DNA from: Patescibacteria group bacterium
GTDB taxonomy: Bacteria > Patescibacteriota > Gracilibacteria > UBA1369 > PNNO01
DNA length: 12,521 nt
Direction of reading: 5' to 3'
NCBI GenBank assembly: GCA_024275695.1
Contig: JAJRYP010000030.1
Coordinates: forward strand, 1 to 12,521
The position numbers and the translations under genes were made by a program. The notes under the pieces were generated by a model. It was not told the DNA's origin. It ran no database searches and was given only the letters and a program-made list of their open reading frames with translations. Below are positions 6,188 to 12,389 of this stretch, piece by piece; position 1 is the first letter of the stretch, and every line of letters begins with the position of its first letter.

Positions 6188-7606
6188 GTGGCTGAAGCAC
6201 AAATACAAAGTCAGATTATCCGGTTACTTCAGAAGAGTGAAAAAATTCTGATAATGCCGTCATCTCCACCGGATGGCGATTCCATAGGCTCTGCCCTGGC
6301 TTTTTTTCTCGTACTTAAAAAACTTAAAAAAGAGGTTACCGTTGTTTGTGCTGATCCGATTCCGGATATTTATCAATTTCTTCCAACTACAAATGTGATT
6401 GATGACCATTTGGTAACATCAAATGATTTCATTGTAACTTTGGATTGTACAAAAGCCAAAATTGACACTATTAAAACGAATCTTGAAGATAATAAGATAA
6501 ATATTATTATTACTCCAAAACAAGGTTCTTTAAGTGAGAAAGAGGTTTCCTATCACTACGGGCCTTCAAAATATGACCTTATTATAGTTGTTGACGCGGG
6601 AGATCTTTCTCAACTCGGGAAACTTTATGAAGATAATGCCGGATTATTTACTCAAATTCCGGTGATTAATATTGACCATCACATAAGTAATAATCATTTT
6701 GGGAAAATAAATTTGATTGATATCATGGCTTCTTCGGCAACCGAACTTCTGATTCCAATTATTGAAGGCCTTGCAAGAGCTGAAGATAAAGAGCTTATTA
6801 ATGAAGATGTTGCGACTTTGTTGCTTGCCGGAATTATTACCGATACCGGAAGTTTCCAAAATGCGAATACTTCACCGAAAGCTTTTGCTTACGCGGCCCA
6901 TCTCCTGGGATACGGAGCAAGACAACAGGAAATCATTCAACATATTTATAAAACCAAAAATCTCACAATGCTTAAACTGTGGGGGCGAGTTCTTACAAAA
7001 ATTCAATACGATAGACTTTATAGAGTTGTTTGGTCAACTATCAGTAAACAGGATTTTGCTGAAACAAATAGTCATGCCGAGGAAACAGGCGATATCATAG
7101 ATGAATTAATGACGAATGCGCCCGGAGCCGACATTGTTCTTCTTATTAAAGAACGCGAAGATGGTGTAATTTCGTGTAGTGTAAGGACAACCAGCGAATC
7201 CGTTGATGCAAGTGCAATTGCAGAGATGTTTGACGGCGGGGGACATATTCGTGCGGCCGGATTTAAGATAAAAAACGGTGATCTTAAAGATACGGAGCAA
7301 AGAGTCATTCAAAAAGTTCGCGAATATCAGGCAAAACGATTAAATATTCATCCGGACGAATATCCGGATGTAATTTCCGGGCCGGAGGTGAAAAATGCGC
7401 ATGCTCTTAAAGAGAGTGTTTGGCAAAAGGAAAAAATAAAGACCGAAGTTGATTACAGCCCTGATCCTAAATTGAAAAAGGCGGATGCGAATTCTTCAAA
7501 AGCTCCTGTTAAAAAAGTTAAGAAAGAAGAAGTTGTTGAGAATATTCCCGAGAAACAGGATGAGATCGATATGGAACCCGGAGTTACTTACAAGTTTGAA
7601 GAGTAA
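6188..7606 (+). CDS. DHH/DHHA1 phosphoesterase (NrnA-like) with an insertion and a charged C-terminal tail
   Basis: The 472-aa protein has the DHH core of the nanoRNase/pAp-phosphatase group. Its motifs are PDGDSIGSAL with metal-binding Asp29 and Asp31, VVDAGD at 134-139, IDHH with the triad at 163-165, and IITDTGSFQNANTS. A DHHA1 domain with GGGHIRAAGF binds substrate. Relatives degrade 2-5 nt RNA fragments, pAp or cyclic dinucleotide products. Two parts exceed NrnA (about 310-340 aa). One is an insertion of about 50 residues (near 80-129) between the first motif and VVDAGD, which I recall from CPR homologues. The other is a Lys/Glu/Pro tail from about residue 395 that looks disordered. The start is GTG at 6188, because the longer ORF from the ATG at 6143 begins inside a consensus promoter. 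The end is 2 bases from convergent yebC. The exact substrate is unproven. Confidence 0.9.
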   Translation: MAEAQIQSQIIRLLQKSEKILIMPSSPPDGDSIGSALAFFLVLKKLKKEVTVVCADPIPDIYQFLPTTNVIDDHLVTSNDFIVTLDCTKAKIDTIKTNLEDNKINIIITPKQGSLSEKEVSYHYGPSKYDLIIVVDAGDLSQLGKLYEDNAGLFTQIPVINIDHHISNNHFGKINLIDIMASSATELLIPIIEGLARAEDKELINEDVATLLLAGIITDTGSFQNANTSPKAFAYAAHLLGYGARQQEIIQHIYKTKNLTMLKLWGRVLTKIQYDRLYRVVWSTISKQDFAETNSHAEETGDIIDELMTNAPGADIVLLIKEREDGVISCSVRTTSESVDASAIAEMFDGGGHIRAAGFKIKNGDLKDTEQRVIQKVREYQAKRLNIHPDEYPDVISGPEVKNAHALKESVWQKEKIKTEVDYSPDPKLKKADANSSKAPVKKVKKEEVVENIPEKQDEIDMEPGVTYKFEE

Positions 7607-7608
7607 GA

Positions 7609-8361
7609 TTACCCCAATTTTTCCATCAATTCTTCCGGGATATCAAAGTTGCTGAAAACATTGGTAACATCTTCGTCGTCTTCAAGAGCCTCCATTAATT
7701 TAAGGACTTTTTTCGCCTTATCTTCTTCTTCGATTCTTACTTCGTTTTCAGGGATGAAAGTTATTTCGGCAGACTCGATTTCAAATCCGCCGTCTTCCAT
7801 TTTCTTCTTAACGTTATGAAGGTCTTTTGGGTCCGTATAAACTTCCACGGTCTCTCCTTCGATTTTAATATCTTCAGCACCCGCATCAATCGCCGTTAAT
7901 TCAAGGTCCTCATGTTTCGCAGCTTCGGCCTTAATAAGAATTAAGCCTTTTTTATGGAAAAGGTAAGCAACACTGCCTGCGCCGCCCATATTCCCGCCAT
8001 TTTTACTCAAAATGCTTTTAACATTCGCTACTGTTCTGTTTTTGTTGTCGGTAACCGCCTGAATATATAAAGCGGTTCCGGCCGGTCCGTATCCTTCGTA
8101 CATAACTTCACTGATTTCCGCTCCCTCTTTATCTTCACCGGTTCCGCGTTTAATTGCGCGATCAATATTCGCATTTGGAACGTTTGCAGCTTTTGCATTA
8201 TCAATAGCGGTCCTTAAAGCCGGATTCATATCAGGATCCCCACCACCGTCACGCGCGGCAATAGTTATAAGTTTCGCATGTATTGTGAAAATTTTTCCAC
8301 GTTTTGCATCTGCGGCACCCTTTTTGTGTTTAATCGAATGCCATTTTGAATGTCCGGACAT
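7609..8361 (-). CDS. yebC: YebC/PmpR (TACO1) family protein
   Basis: The 250-aa protein has the family N-terminus SGHSKWHSIKHKKGAADAKRGK, the block NPALRTAIDNAKAANVPNANIDRAIKRGTG, EGYGPAGTALYI, and TDNKNRTVANVKSILSKNGG. It ends with the acidic region typical of full-length YebC (EEEDKAKKVLKLMEALEDDEDV near the C-terminus). Members were first described as transcriptional regulators. The mitochondrial homologue TACO1 and later bacterial work point to a role at the ribosome in translating difficult, proline-rich stretches; I cannot choose between these from sequence. Length is normal and no domain is missing. It has its own promoter, located over the end of the toxin gene, and converges on the DHH gene with only 2 bases between stops. 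Confidence 0.97.
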   Translation of the reverse strand: MSGHSKWHSIKHKKGAADAKRGKIFTIHAKLITIAARDGGGDPDMNPALRTAIDNAKAANVPNANIDRAIKRGTGEDKEGAEISEVMYEGYGPAGTALYIQAVTDNKNRTVANVKSILSKNGGNMGGAGSVAYLFHKKGLILIKAEAAKHEDLELTAIDAGAEDIKIEGETVEVYTDPKDLHNVKKKMEDGGFEIESAEITFIPENEVRIEEEDKAKKVLKLMEALEDDEDVTNVFSNFDIPEELMEKLG

Positions 8362-8387
8362 ATTAAAATAAGTTAATTTTCGGCGTT

Positions 8388-8417
8388 ATTATAATGCGTT
8401 CGTGATGATTTTTACAA
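8388..8417 (-). promoter_or_regulatory. Putative yebC promoter
   Basis: On the minus strand, TTGTAA at 8417-8412 and a perfect TATAAT at 8393-8388 are 18 bases apart. The -35 box overlaps the stop of the toxin gene. The predicted leader is about 20 bases and has no Shine-Dalgarno site. Confidence 0.6.
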
Positions 8418-8669
8418 GTCTTCATAAATATCCTTGCGATGTTTTACTAACAAAAGAATAATTTTATTCTTTTCTAATCTAAATACAATCCGATAATTCC
8501 CAACACGAAATCGAAAAATATCTTTGAATTCTTTCAGTTTTTTTGAAAATAAAAGTGGATTTTCCTGTTTGGACAGATGTTCCAGTTTTGTTCTAATTGA
8601 GTTTTGAGTTTTTTGATCGAGTGCCTTTAAAGCTTTTTTGAAATTTGATGTTACAAAAAATTCGAACAT
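8412..8669 (-). CDS. Type II toxin, RelE/ParE superfamily
   Basis: The 85-aa protein shows the small RelE/ParE fold: an N-terminal strand (FEFFVTSNFKKALKAL), a helical hairpin with QNSIRTKLEHLSKQ, then the strand-rich half LKEFKDIFRFRVGNYRIVFRL, an inner strand IILLLVKHRKDIY and a short end. The RFRVGNYRIVFRLE signature and the terminal HRKDIYEDL are typical of RelE-type mRNA interferases that cut mRNA in the ribosome. The residues expected for cleavage (Arg/Lys on the central strands, Tyr or His near the C-terminus) are present. It starts 3 bases after the antitoxin stop, which is the usual antitoxin-first order and implies tight co-expression. ParE-like gyrase poisons share this fold, so the target is not certain, but the RelE type fits better. 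Confidence 0.87.
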   Translation of the reverse strand: MFEFFVTSNFKKALKALDQKTQNSIRTKLEHLSKQENPLLFSKKLKEFKDIFRFRVGNYRIVFRLEKNKIILLLVKHRKDIYEDL

Positions 8670-8672
8670 AGT

Positions 8673-8933
8673 TTATAGAATCGCGGTTAAAGATTCATTT
8701 TTTTCTTTTTTACTTTTTTTAATAGATTTTTTTAATTCTTTTTCAAAATCTTCCTTAAGAGTCAGTTGTTCTTCGACCAAATCTTCAAATTCTTCTTTGC
8801 TCATAAAAATCCCTATTTCTCTGCCGTTCTTTACAATTCGAACGATGCTGGCATTTAGAGCTTTGGAAGGATTTTTTTGTAATTCCGAGAGTGAAACAAT
8901 TTTTTCCTTGGCTAAAATAAGTGTTTTATTCAT
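8673..8933 (-). CDS. Type II antitoxin, Phd/YefM-like
   Basis: The 86-aa protein has an N-terminal Phd/YefM-type DNA-binding half: VSLSELQKNPSKALNA, then VRIVKNGREIGIFMSKEEFEDLVEE. The pattern of a short helix, NPS, and a strand pair with 'NGREIGIFMS' is the core by which these antitoxins dimerise and bind operators. The C-terminal half (about 57-86) is strongly Lys/Glu-rich and should be a disordered or helical tail that wraps the toxin. It lies directly upstream of a RelE-like toxin. The promoter carries an inverted repeat across the -10 box, consistent with autorepression. The start ATG at 8933 follows an AT-only leader without a ribosome-binding site. Confidence 0.85.
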   Translation of the reverse strand: MNKTLILAKEKIVSLSELQKNPSKALNASIVRIVKNGREIGIFMSKEEFEDLVEEQLTLKEDFEKELKKSIKKSKKEKNESLTAIL

Positions 8934-8949
8934 ATAAATATAATGTTAT

Positions 8950-8975
8950 ATTCTACTGTAAGTTTATCGTAGAAT
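8950..8975. promoter_or_regulatory. Inverted-repeat operator of the toxin-antitoxin operon
   Basis: ATTCTAC at 8950-8956 and GTAGAAT at 8969-8975 form a perfect 7-bp inverted repeat with a 12-base spacer. The -10 box lies between the two arms, so a bound antitoxin dimer would block the polymerase. Arm centres are 19 bp apart, close to two helical turns. Confidence 0.6.
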
Positions 8976-8989
8976 TCATAATGAGTCAA
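8961..8989 (-). promoter_or_regulatory. Putative promoter of the toxin-antitoxin operon
   Basis: On the minus strand, TTGACT at 8989-8984 and TAAACT at 8966-8961 are 17 bases apart, the same hexamers as at the rplJ promoter. The start near 8954 leaves a leader of about 20 bases before the antitoxin ATG. Confidence 0.6.
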
Positions 8990-9011
8990 TAGGAAGCAGT
9001 AATCGATTTAC

Positions 9012-9077
9012 CTATTCCCCGGGTGGCGGCCCACTCGGCCCCACCGAATACGGAGGAGTTGTAGGCCCCTGGATTTA
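9012..9077 (-). other. In-frame proline-rich continuation after the lipoprotein stop
   Basis: Directly after the TAA at 9077-9075, the same frame stays open for 20 codons and ends at TAG (9014-9012). The translation, IQGPTTPPYSVGPSGPPPGE, is rich in Pro and Gly and looks like protein sequence rather than noise. It may be a severed C-terminus of the lipoprotein gene (nonsense mutation or sequencing error) or simply GC-rich intergenic DNA. Confidence 0.4.
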
Positions 9078-9182
9078 AGGAGCCGGGAGCTCTTCTTTTT
9101 CCTGTGCGGGCCGGGGTTTACATGAACAACCCGGGAATAATATTAAAAGGCTTAATAGAAAAGTAAGCAGTAGTTTTCTCAT
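9075..9182 (-). CDS. Very small predicted lipoprotein (35 aa)
   Basis: This ORF encodes a classic lipoprotein signal peptide: basic MRK, a hydrophobic core of Leu/Ile (residues 4-16), and a lipobox FPGC with the lipidated Cys at position 19. A 16-residue mature part follows (CSCKPRPAQEKEELPAP, counted from Cys19). Lgt would attach diacylglycerol to Cys19, and signal peptidase II would cut before it. It is 23 bases downstream of the SLH gene in the same direction and in the same likely operon as lgt. A second Cys lies at position 21. The mature chain is unusually short and the frame continues after the stop with a proline-rich stretch to 9012, so the gene may be broken. Function is unknown; entericidin-like small lipoproteins or a surface anchor are only analogies. 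The signal peptide makes it likely that this was or is a real gene. Confidence 0.62.
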   Translation of the reverse strand: MRKLLLTFLLSLLILFPGCSCKPRPAQEKEELPAP

Positions 9183-9183
9183 T

Positions 9184-9206
9184 TTAGTAATTAGAAATTA
9201 GTAATT
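9184..9206. repeat. Short direct repeat TTAGTAATT x2
   Basis: TTAGTAATT occurs at 9184-9192 and 9198-9206, spaced 14 bases apart, filling the gap between the SLH stop and the small lipoprotein start. It is AT-only apart from the G residues and may be slippage or chance. No function is visible. Confidence 0.4.
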
Positions 9207-10549
9207 TAAAATGCCGATGTTTCTCCATCCTGAATGTCTAAAATTGTATCGGAATTTCTTTCATATTTTATTGTTACGTCGTACTCAGCGCTGTAAAAGT
9301 AATCCACGGGGCCGGTTCCTATGCCTATTGTGTCTGTTTCAATATTCACAAGATCGTTAAACATATCCATAGTTTCTTGCCCCAGTCCTTCTACAAGAAT
9401 TCTGCTTCTCGCATCGGAAAGCACATCTCCGGAAGATGAACGCCCGCTGCCCGGAGTAATATATTCAAGATTTTCTAAAATTTTATCTATTTCGGTCTGG
9501 AGCTGCTCCGTTAAATCAGACCATCCATATGAAGTATAAATATGGAGAACCCTGTTTTCGGGAAGGAATACAAAATAATCGTCATGATCAATACTTACGT
9601 TGAATTCGATCGCTTGATTTCCCGCCAGAGTTAAGGTGTTTTTCTGATATGAACCAAAATTTGATTTATACACCATTTCCAAATTCTCTTCATAAGTCGC
9701 CGGACTTAAACCGGCTTCATTGTTATCCAAATGAAACGTCATGCTCGCCGAATATGGAAAAGACACTTCATAAGAACTTTGATGATTTATTTCATCACGT
9801 CTCCAGAAAACAACTTCATCTTTATTTTCAACAACGTCCCATGTGAAAGGGAGTTTTGATTTAAAGGCGTGCTCCGGATAAGAAACCGCCGGCCAATTTG
9901 TTGAAATATCAAACGGCTCACCATCGTTTTGTAGAACGATTTCCATTCTATACATCATTTCGACAAGTTCGCCTCTTGTTATGCCGCGTTCCGCATGAAG
10001 TTTCGCGTCATCGGTAGGCTCTATAATATTTTTTTCTTTTGAATATGCCGCGTAAGGAGCGAACCACACTGCACCGGTTACATCAGGGAATATTGTTTCG
10101 TTAACATCCGTTTCTATGCCATCAATATTATTTGTTAGCAGAATAAGTTTTAAGGTTTCCGCGACATTTTGAACTTTCTCCGGTTTGAAATTTCCATCAG
10201 GATAACCTTCCACATAGTCCAGCTCTTTCGCGGTTTTTATATAAGGATAATGCCAGTCTTCAGGTGAAACGTCGGGGAAAACATTAAGTCCCAAAAAGAC
10301 GTCTTCGATATTTACTGAAGAAGCAAGAAGAATTATTTTTAATGCTTCGGCACGATTTGCCTCTTGATCCGGCCTAAAAGTCCCGTCGGTATACCCTTCA
10401 ATTATTCCGTTTTTTTTGAAATATTCTATTGCGGTGTAGTATGGAGAGTCGCTTGTTACATCGGGAAATGAATCGGCAGCATATACTGCCGGTATGCTAA
10501 CCGGGATTAGAAATATGCAAACTGTACAGGCAAGAAAAAGTTTCCTCAT
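9206..10549 (-). CDS. Secreted protein with three S-layer homology (SLH) domains
   Basis: The 447-aa protein begins with a Sec signal peptide (MRKLFLACTVCIFLIPVSIPAVYA, cut near residue 24-25). Three tandem SLH domains follow at about 28-78, 91-141 and 154-204. Each opens with FPDV and carries the second-half GYxDGxFxP element, clear in the first two (EGYTDGTFRP, EGYPDGNFKP) and worn in the third (IIEPTDDAKLHAERGITRGE). SLH domains bind pyruvylated or other secondary cell-wall polymers and hold proteins on the surface. Residues about 215-360 form a beta-rich domain with a Trp/Tyr-rich core, of PsbP-like or DUF type, which I cannot name. A Ser/Gly linker (GSGRSSSGD) leads to a short last domain (about 380-447). 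It sits 2 bases after lgt, so it is translationally close-coupled. The upstream maturation genes fit an exported product. Confidence 0.9.
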   Translation of the reverse strand: MRKLFLACTVCIFLIPVSIPAVYAADSFPDVTSDSPYYTAIEYFKKNGIIEGYTDGTFRPDQEANRAEALKIILLASSVNIEDVFLGLNVFPDVSPEDWHYPYIKTAKELDYVEGYPDGNFKPEKVQNVAETLKLILLTNNIDGIETDVNETIFPDVTGAVWFAPYAAYSKEKNIIEPTDDAKLHAERGITRGELVEMMYRMEIVLQNDGEPFDISTNWPAVSYPEHAFKSKLPFTWDVVENKDEVVFWRRDEINHQSSYEVSFPYSASMTFHLDNNEAGLSPATYEENLEMVYKSNFGSYQKNTLTLAGNQAIEFNVSIDHDDYFVFLPENRVLHIYTSYGWSDLTEQLQTEIDKILENLEYITPGSGRSSSGDVLSDARSRILVEGLGQETMDMFNDLVNIETDTIGIGTGPVDYFYSAEYDVTIKYERNSDTILDIQDGETSAF

Positions 10550-10551
10550 AA

Positions 10552-11316
10552 TTACTTTTTTGCTTTGGCACGTGCCAGTTTATGAATCAGAAGAGGAAGG
10601 AAAATAACAAACAAGGCTAAGGATAGCCACTGAGAAATTGTCAAACTGTAATATCTCGGATCTGAAAGGTTTTCAAGATCGGCGGTTCTTGTAAAATCGA
10701 GCAGAAATCTGCTTGCCGAGTACCAAACAATAAATATATAAGCCATTACACCTTCCGTTCTAATAAAAGGTCTTAATAAGAATAAAAGCAGGAATAATAC
10801 AAAACCGTTTATAGAAAGATATAAAGAGGGTTCATGTCTAAGATCGCCGTTATAATAAGAACCCAGAAAGAAATCTGTACGCGAACCGATATGATCACCG
10901 ATTAAATAACATCCTATTCTTCCGATACCGAGACCCAAGGCGAATCCGGGTGAAATTGCGTCGGCAACTTTCCAGAATTTTAATTTTTTAAGTTTTGTAT
11001 AAAGAATAATTGATAGTACAGCCAGAATTGCTCCACCAAAAAAAACAAGCCCTCCTTCATTGATTTGAACAATTTTCCAGAGATCGTCTTTATAATTATC
11101 CCAAAAAATAGCAACGTAAAGTAGTCTGCTACCAATAATTGAAGTAATAAAAGAAATTATAAAAATATCTATAAAAGGTTCGGTTTTCATCTTTTTTCTT
11201 TTCGCTTCACGCAATGTAAAAAGCAGAGCAAAAAGCATTCCAAGCGCAACGAGTAATCCCCAAACCTGAATTTGGAGTGGCCCTATAGGGATAACGGTGA
11301 ATTTTTCGAACGTCAT
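10552..11316 (-). CDS. lgt: Prolipoprotein diacylglyceryl transferase Lgt
   Basis: Lgt transfers diacylglycerol from phosphatidylglycerol to the lipobox cysteine of prolipoproteins in the cytoplasmic membrane. The 254-aa protein is polytopic, with hydrophobic segments near 13-35, 48-70, 90-106, 122-140, 170-190 and 225-245. The family blocks are present: IQVWGLLVALG near the start, GSRLLYV, NEGGLVFFGGAI, and the signature SPGFALGLGIGRIGCYLIGD (residues 122-141) with Arg133. The late RFLLDFTR block is also present. Two positions differ from the E. coli enzyme as I remember it: Phe instead of His in GGLVFFGG, and Cys136 instead of Asn after GRIG. Similar variants occur in other phyla, so I expect an active enzyme. 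It lies 11 bases after the DsbA-like gene and 2 bases before the SLH gene. Confidence 0.93.
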   Translation of the reverse strand: MTFEKFTVIPIGPLQIQVWGLLVALGMLFALLFTLREAKRKKMKTEPFIDIFIISFITSIIGSRLLYVAIFWDNYKDDLWKIVQINEGGLVFFGGAILAVLSIILYTKLKKLKFWKVADAISPGFALGLGIGRIGCYLIGDHIGSRTDFFLGSYYNGDLRHEPSLYLSINGFVLFLLLFLLRPFIRTEGVMAYIFIVWYSASRFLLDFTRTADLENLSDPRYYSLTISQWLSLALFVIFLPLLIHKLARAKAKK

Positions 11317-11327
11317 ATTTGTTTGTA

Positions 11328-12317
11328 TTAAGGGATAAAGGAATCGATAATTGATTTCAAGCTTTCATAATCAATAGCGCCGCCAATAAACCTGTCGTTT
11401 ACAAAAATTCCGGGAGTTCCGGTAATTGCAAAACTGTAACCTTCTTGAGTATGATCGGCGATTTTTTGAGCGTATCTGGTTTCGCTCATACAGTTCTTAA
11501 ATAGTTGAACATCGAGTCCGACCTGAGTGGCGAAAATATTCATTACGCTTTCCGAATCACTATTTTTTATCTCGGAAACATTATCGAAAATGTAATCGTG
11601 CATTTCCCAGAATTTTCCTTGTTCATCCGCGCATTCGGACATGTGGGCAAGGAATTGATCAACGCCTCCTCTTTCAAAATGTTTGTAAACGAATCGAATT
11701 TGATCCGGATAATCTTCAAGCGCTTGAGCGAATACATCTTTCATTTTTGCGCAATATGGGCAAGAAAAACTGCTATATTCAATAATTGTCACTGCTGCGT
11801 CATCCGTTAATACTCCTTTTACATGTCCGTTGCCAACCTCGGGCAATTGTAAATATCCATACGGCTGAAGTCTTAATATAAAGTATTCATCTTCTTCTGC
11901 GAAAAATCCTGTGAGTTCTTTATAAAGCTCCGTTTCATCGAATTCTTTATCAAAGAGGAATAAAGGATAAGTTTTGAGGTTTAATTTATTTATGATTTCT
12001 TTTCCTTTATCGGTGTTTATATCCAGGGTTTCAATTTCGAGTTCGGCCTCAAGTTCCAGTTCTTCTTTTATACTGTCAACTTTTTCATTAAGATCGTACG
12101 CGGGGTTTTCAAGTGACGGATCCGTAAGAACCGTAAGCTTAACTTTATGAACTTCGGGGAAAATGTCATCCTCGATTCCCAATACAAAATTAATATTATT
12201 ATGAAAAGTCGGACTTTTATCGTAAGAAATGAATCCGGCTAAAAGAACAACAGCAATCACCGATACCAAAATCCACGGATTAAACTTAAAACTTTCCTTC
12301 TTCTTTTTTGGTGACAT
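11328..12317 (-). CDS. Membrane-anchored DsbA-like thiol oxidoreductase with two thioredoxin-like domains
   Basis: The 329-aa protein has a basic N-terminus (SPKKKKESFKF), one membrane helix at about 15-31 and an extracytoplasmic body. Residues 165-329 are a DsbA/BdbD-type thioredoxin fold: the active site CPYC at 186-189 on strand TIIEYSSFSC, the helical insert with SECADEQGKFWEMHDYIF and FKNCMSE, and the cis-proline loop GTPGIFVN at 300-307. It should form or shuffle disulfides in exported proteins. Cys229 and Cys276 are extra cysteines that may pair structurally. Residues 55-140 look like a second thioredoxin-like unit (VKLTVLTDPS, a helix, ELEIETLDINTDKGKEIINK, then TYPLFLFD), but lack a CxxC pair. 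The gene is first in a run with lgt, the SLH gene and the lipoprotein gene, and has its own promoter. Confidence 0.9.
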   Translation of the reverse strand: MSPKKKKESFKFNPWILVSVIAVVLLAGFISYDKSPTFHNNINFVLGIEDDIFPEVHKVKLTVLTDPSLENPAYDLNEKVDSIKEELELEAELEIETLDINTDKGKEIINKLNLKTYPLFLFDKEFDETELYKELTGFFAEEDEYFILRLQPYGYLQLPEVGNGHVKGVLTDDAAVTIIEYSSFSCPYCAKMKDVFAQALEDYPDQIRFVYKHFERGGVDQFLAHMSECADEQGKFWEMHDYIFDNVSEIKNSDSESVMNIFATQVGLDVQLFKNCMSETRYAQKIADHTQEGYSFAITGTPGIFVNDRFIGGAIDYESLKSIIDSFIP

Positions 12318-12348
12318 AATTAAAATGAGTAAAGATTATTCTTCAACA

Positions 12349-12377
12349 ATAATATAGGAATAGATCTATAAGATCAA
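12349..12377 (-). promoter_or_regulatory. Putative promoter of the dsbA-like/lgt/SLH operon
   Basis: On the minus strand, TTGATC at 12377-12372 and TATTAT at 12354-12349 are 17 bases apart. The spacer holds a perfect 10-bp palindrome, ATAGATCTAT at 12360-12369, which may be a binding site or chance. The leader would be about 25 bases. Confidence 0.5.
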
Positions 12378-12389
12378 ACTGGAAAGTTT

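Noticed and set aside
8988..9016. AATAGG...CCTATT inverted repeat as a terminator of the envelope operon
   Set aside because: Six base pairs around a 17-base loop without a following T run on the minus strand; not convincing.
9012..9182. Recoding of TAA or TGA as sense codons
   Set aside because: TAA ends rplJ, recJ, yebC and others, and TGA ends the GNAT and 111-aa genes at sensible places, so the standard bacterial code fits. The lone internal TAA is better explained as a true stop or a mutation.
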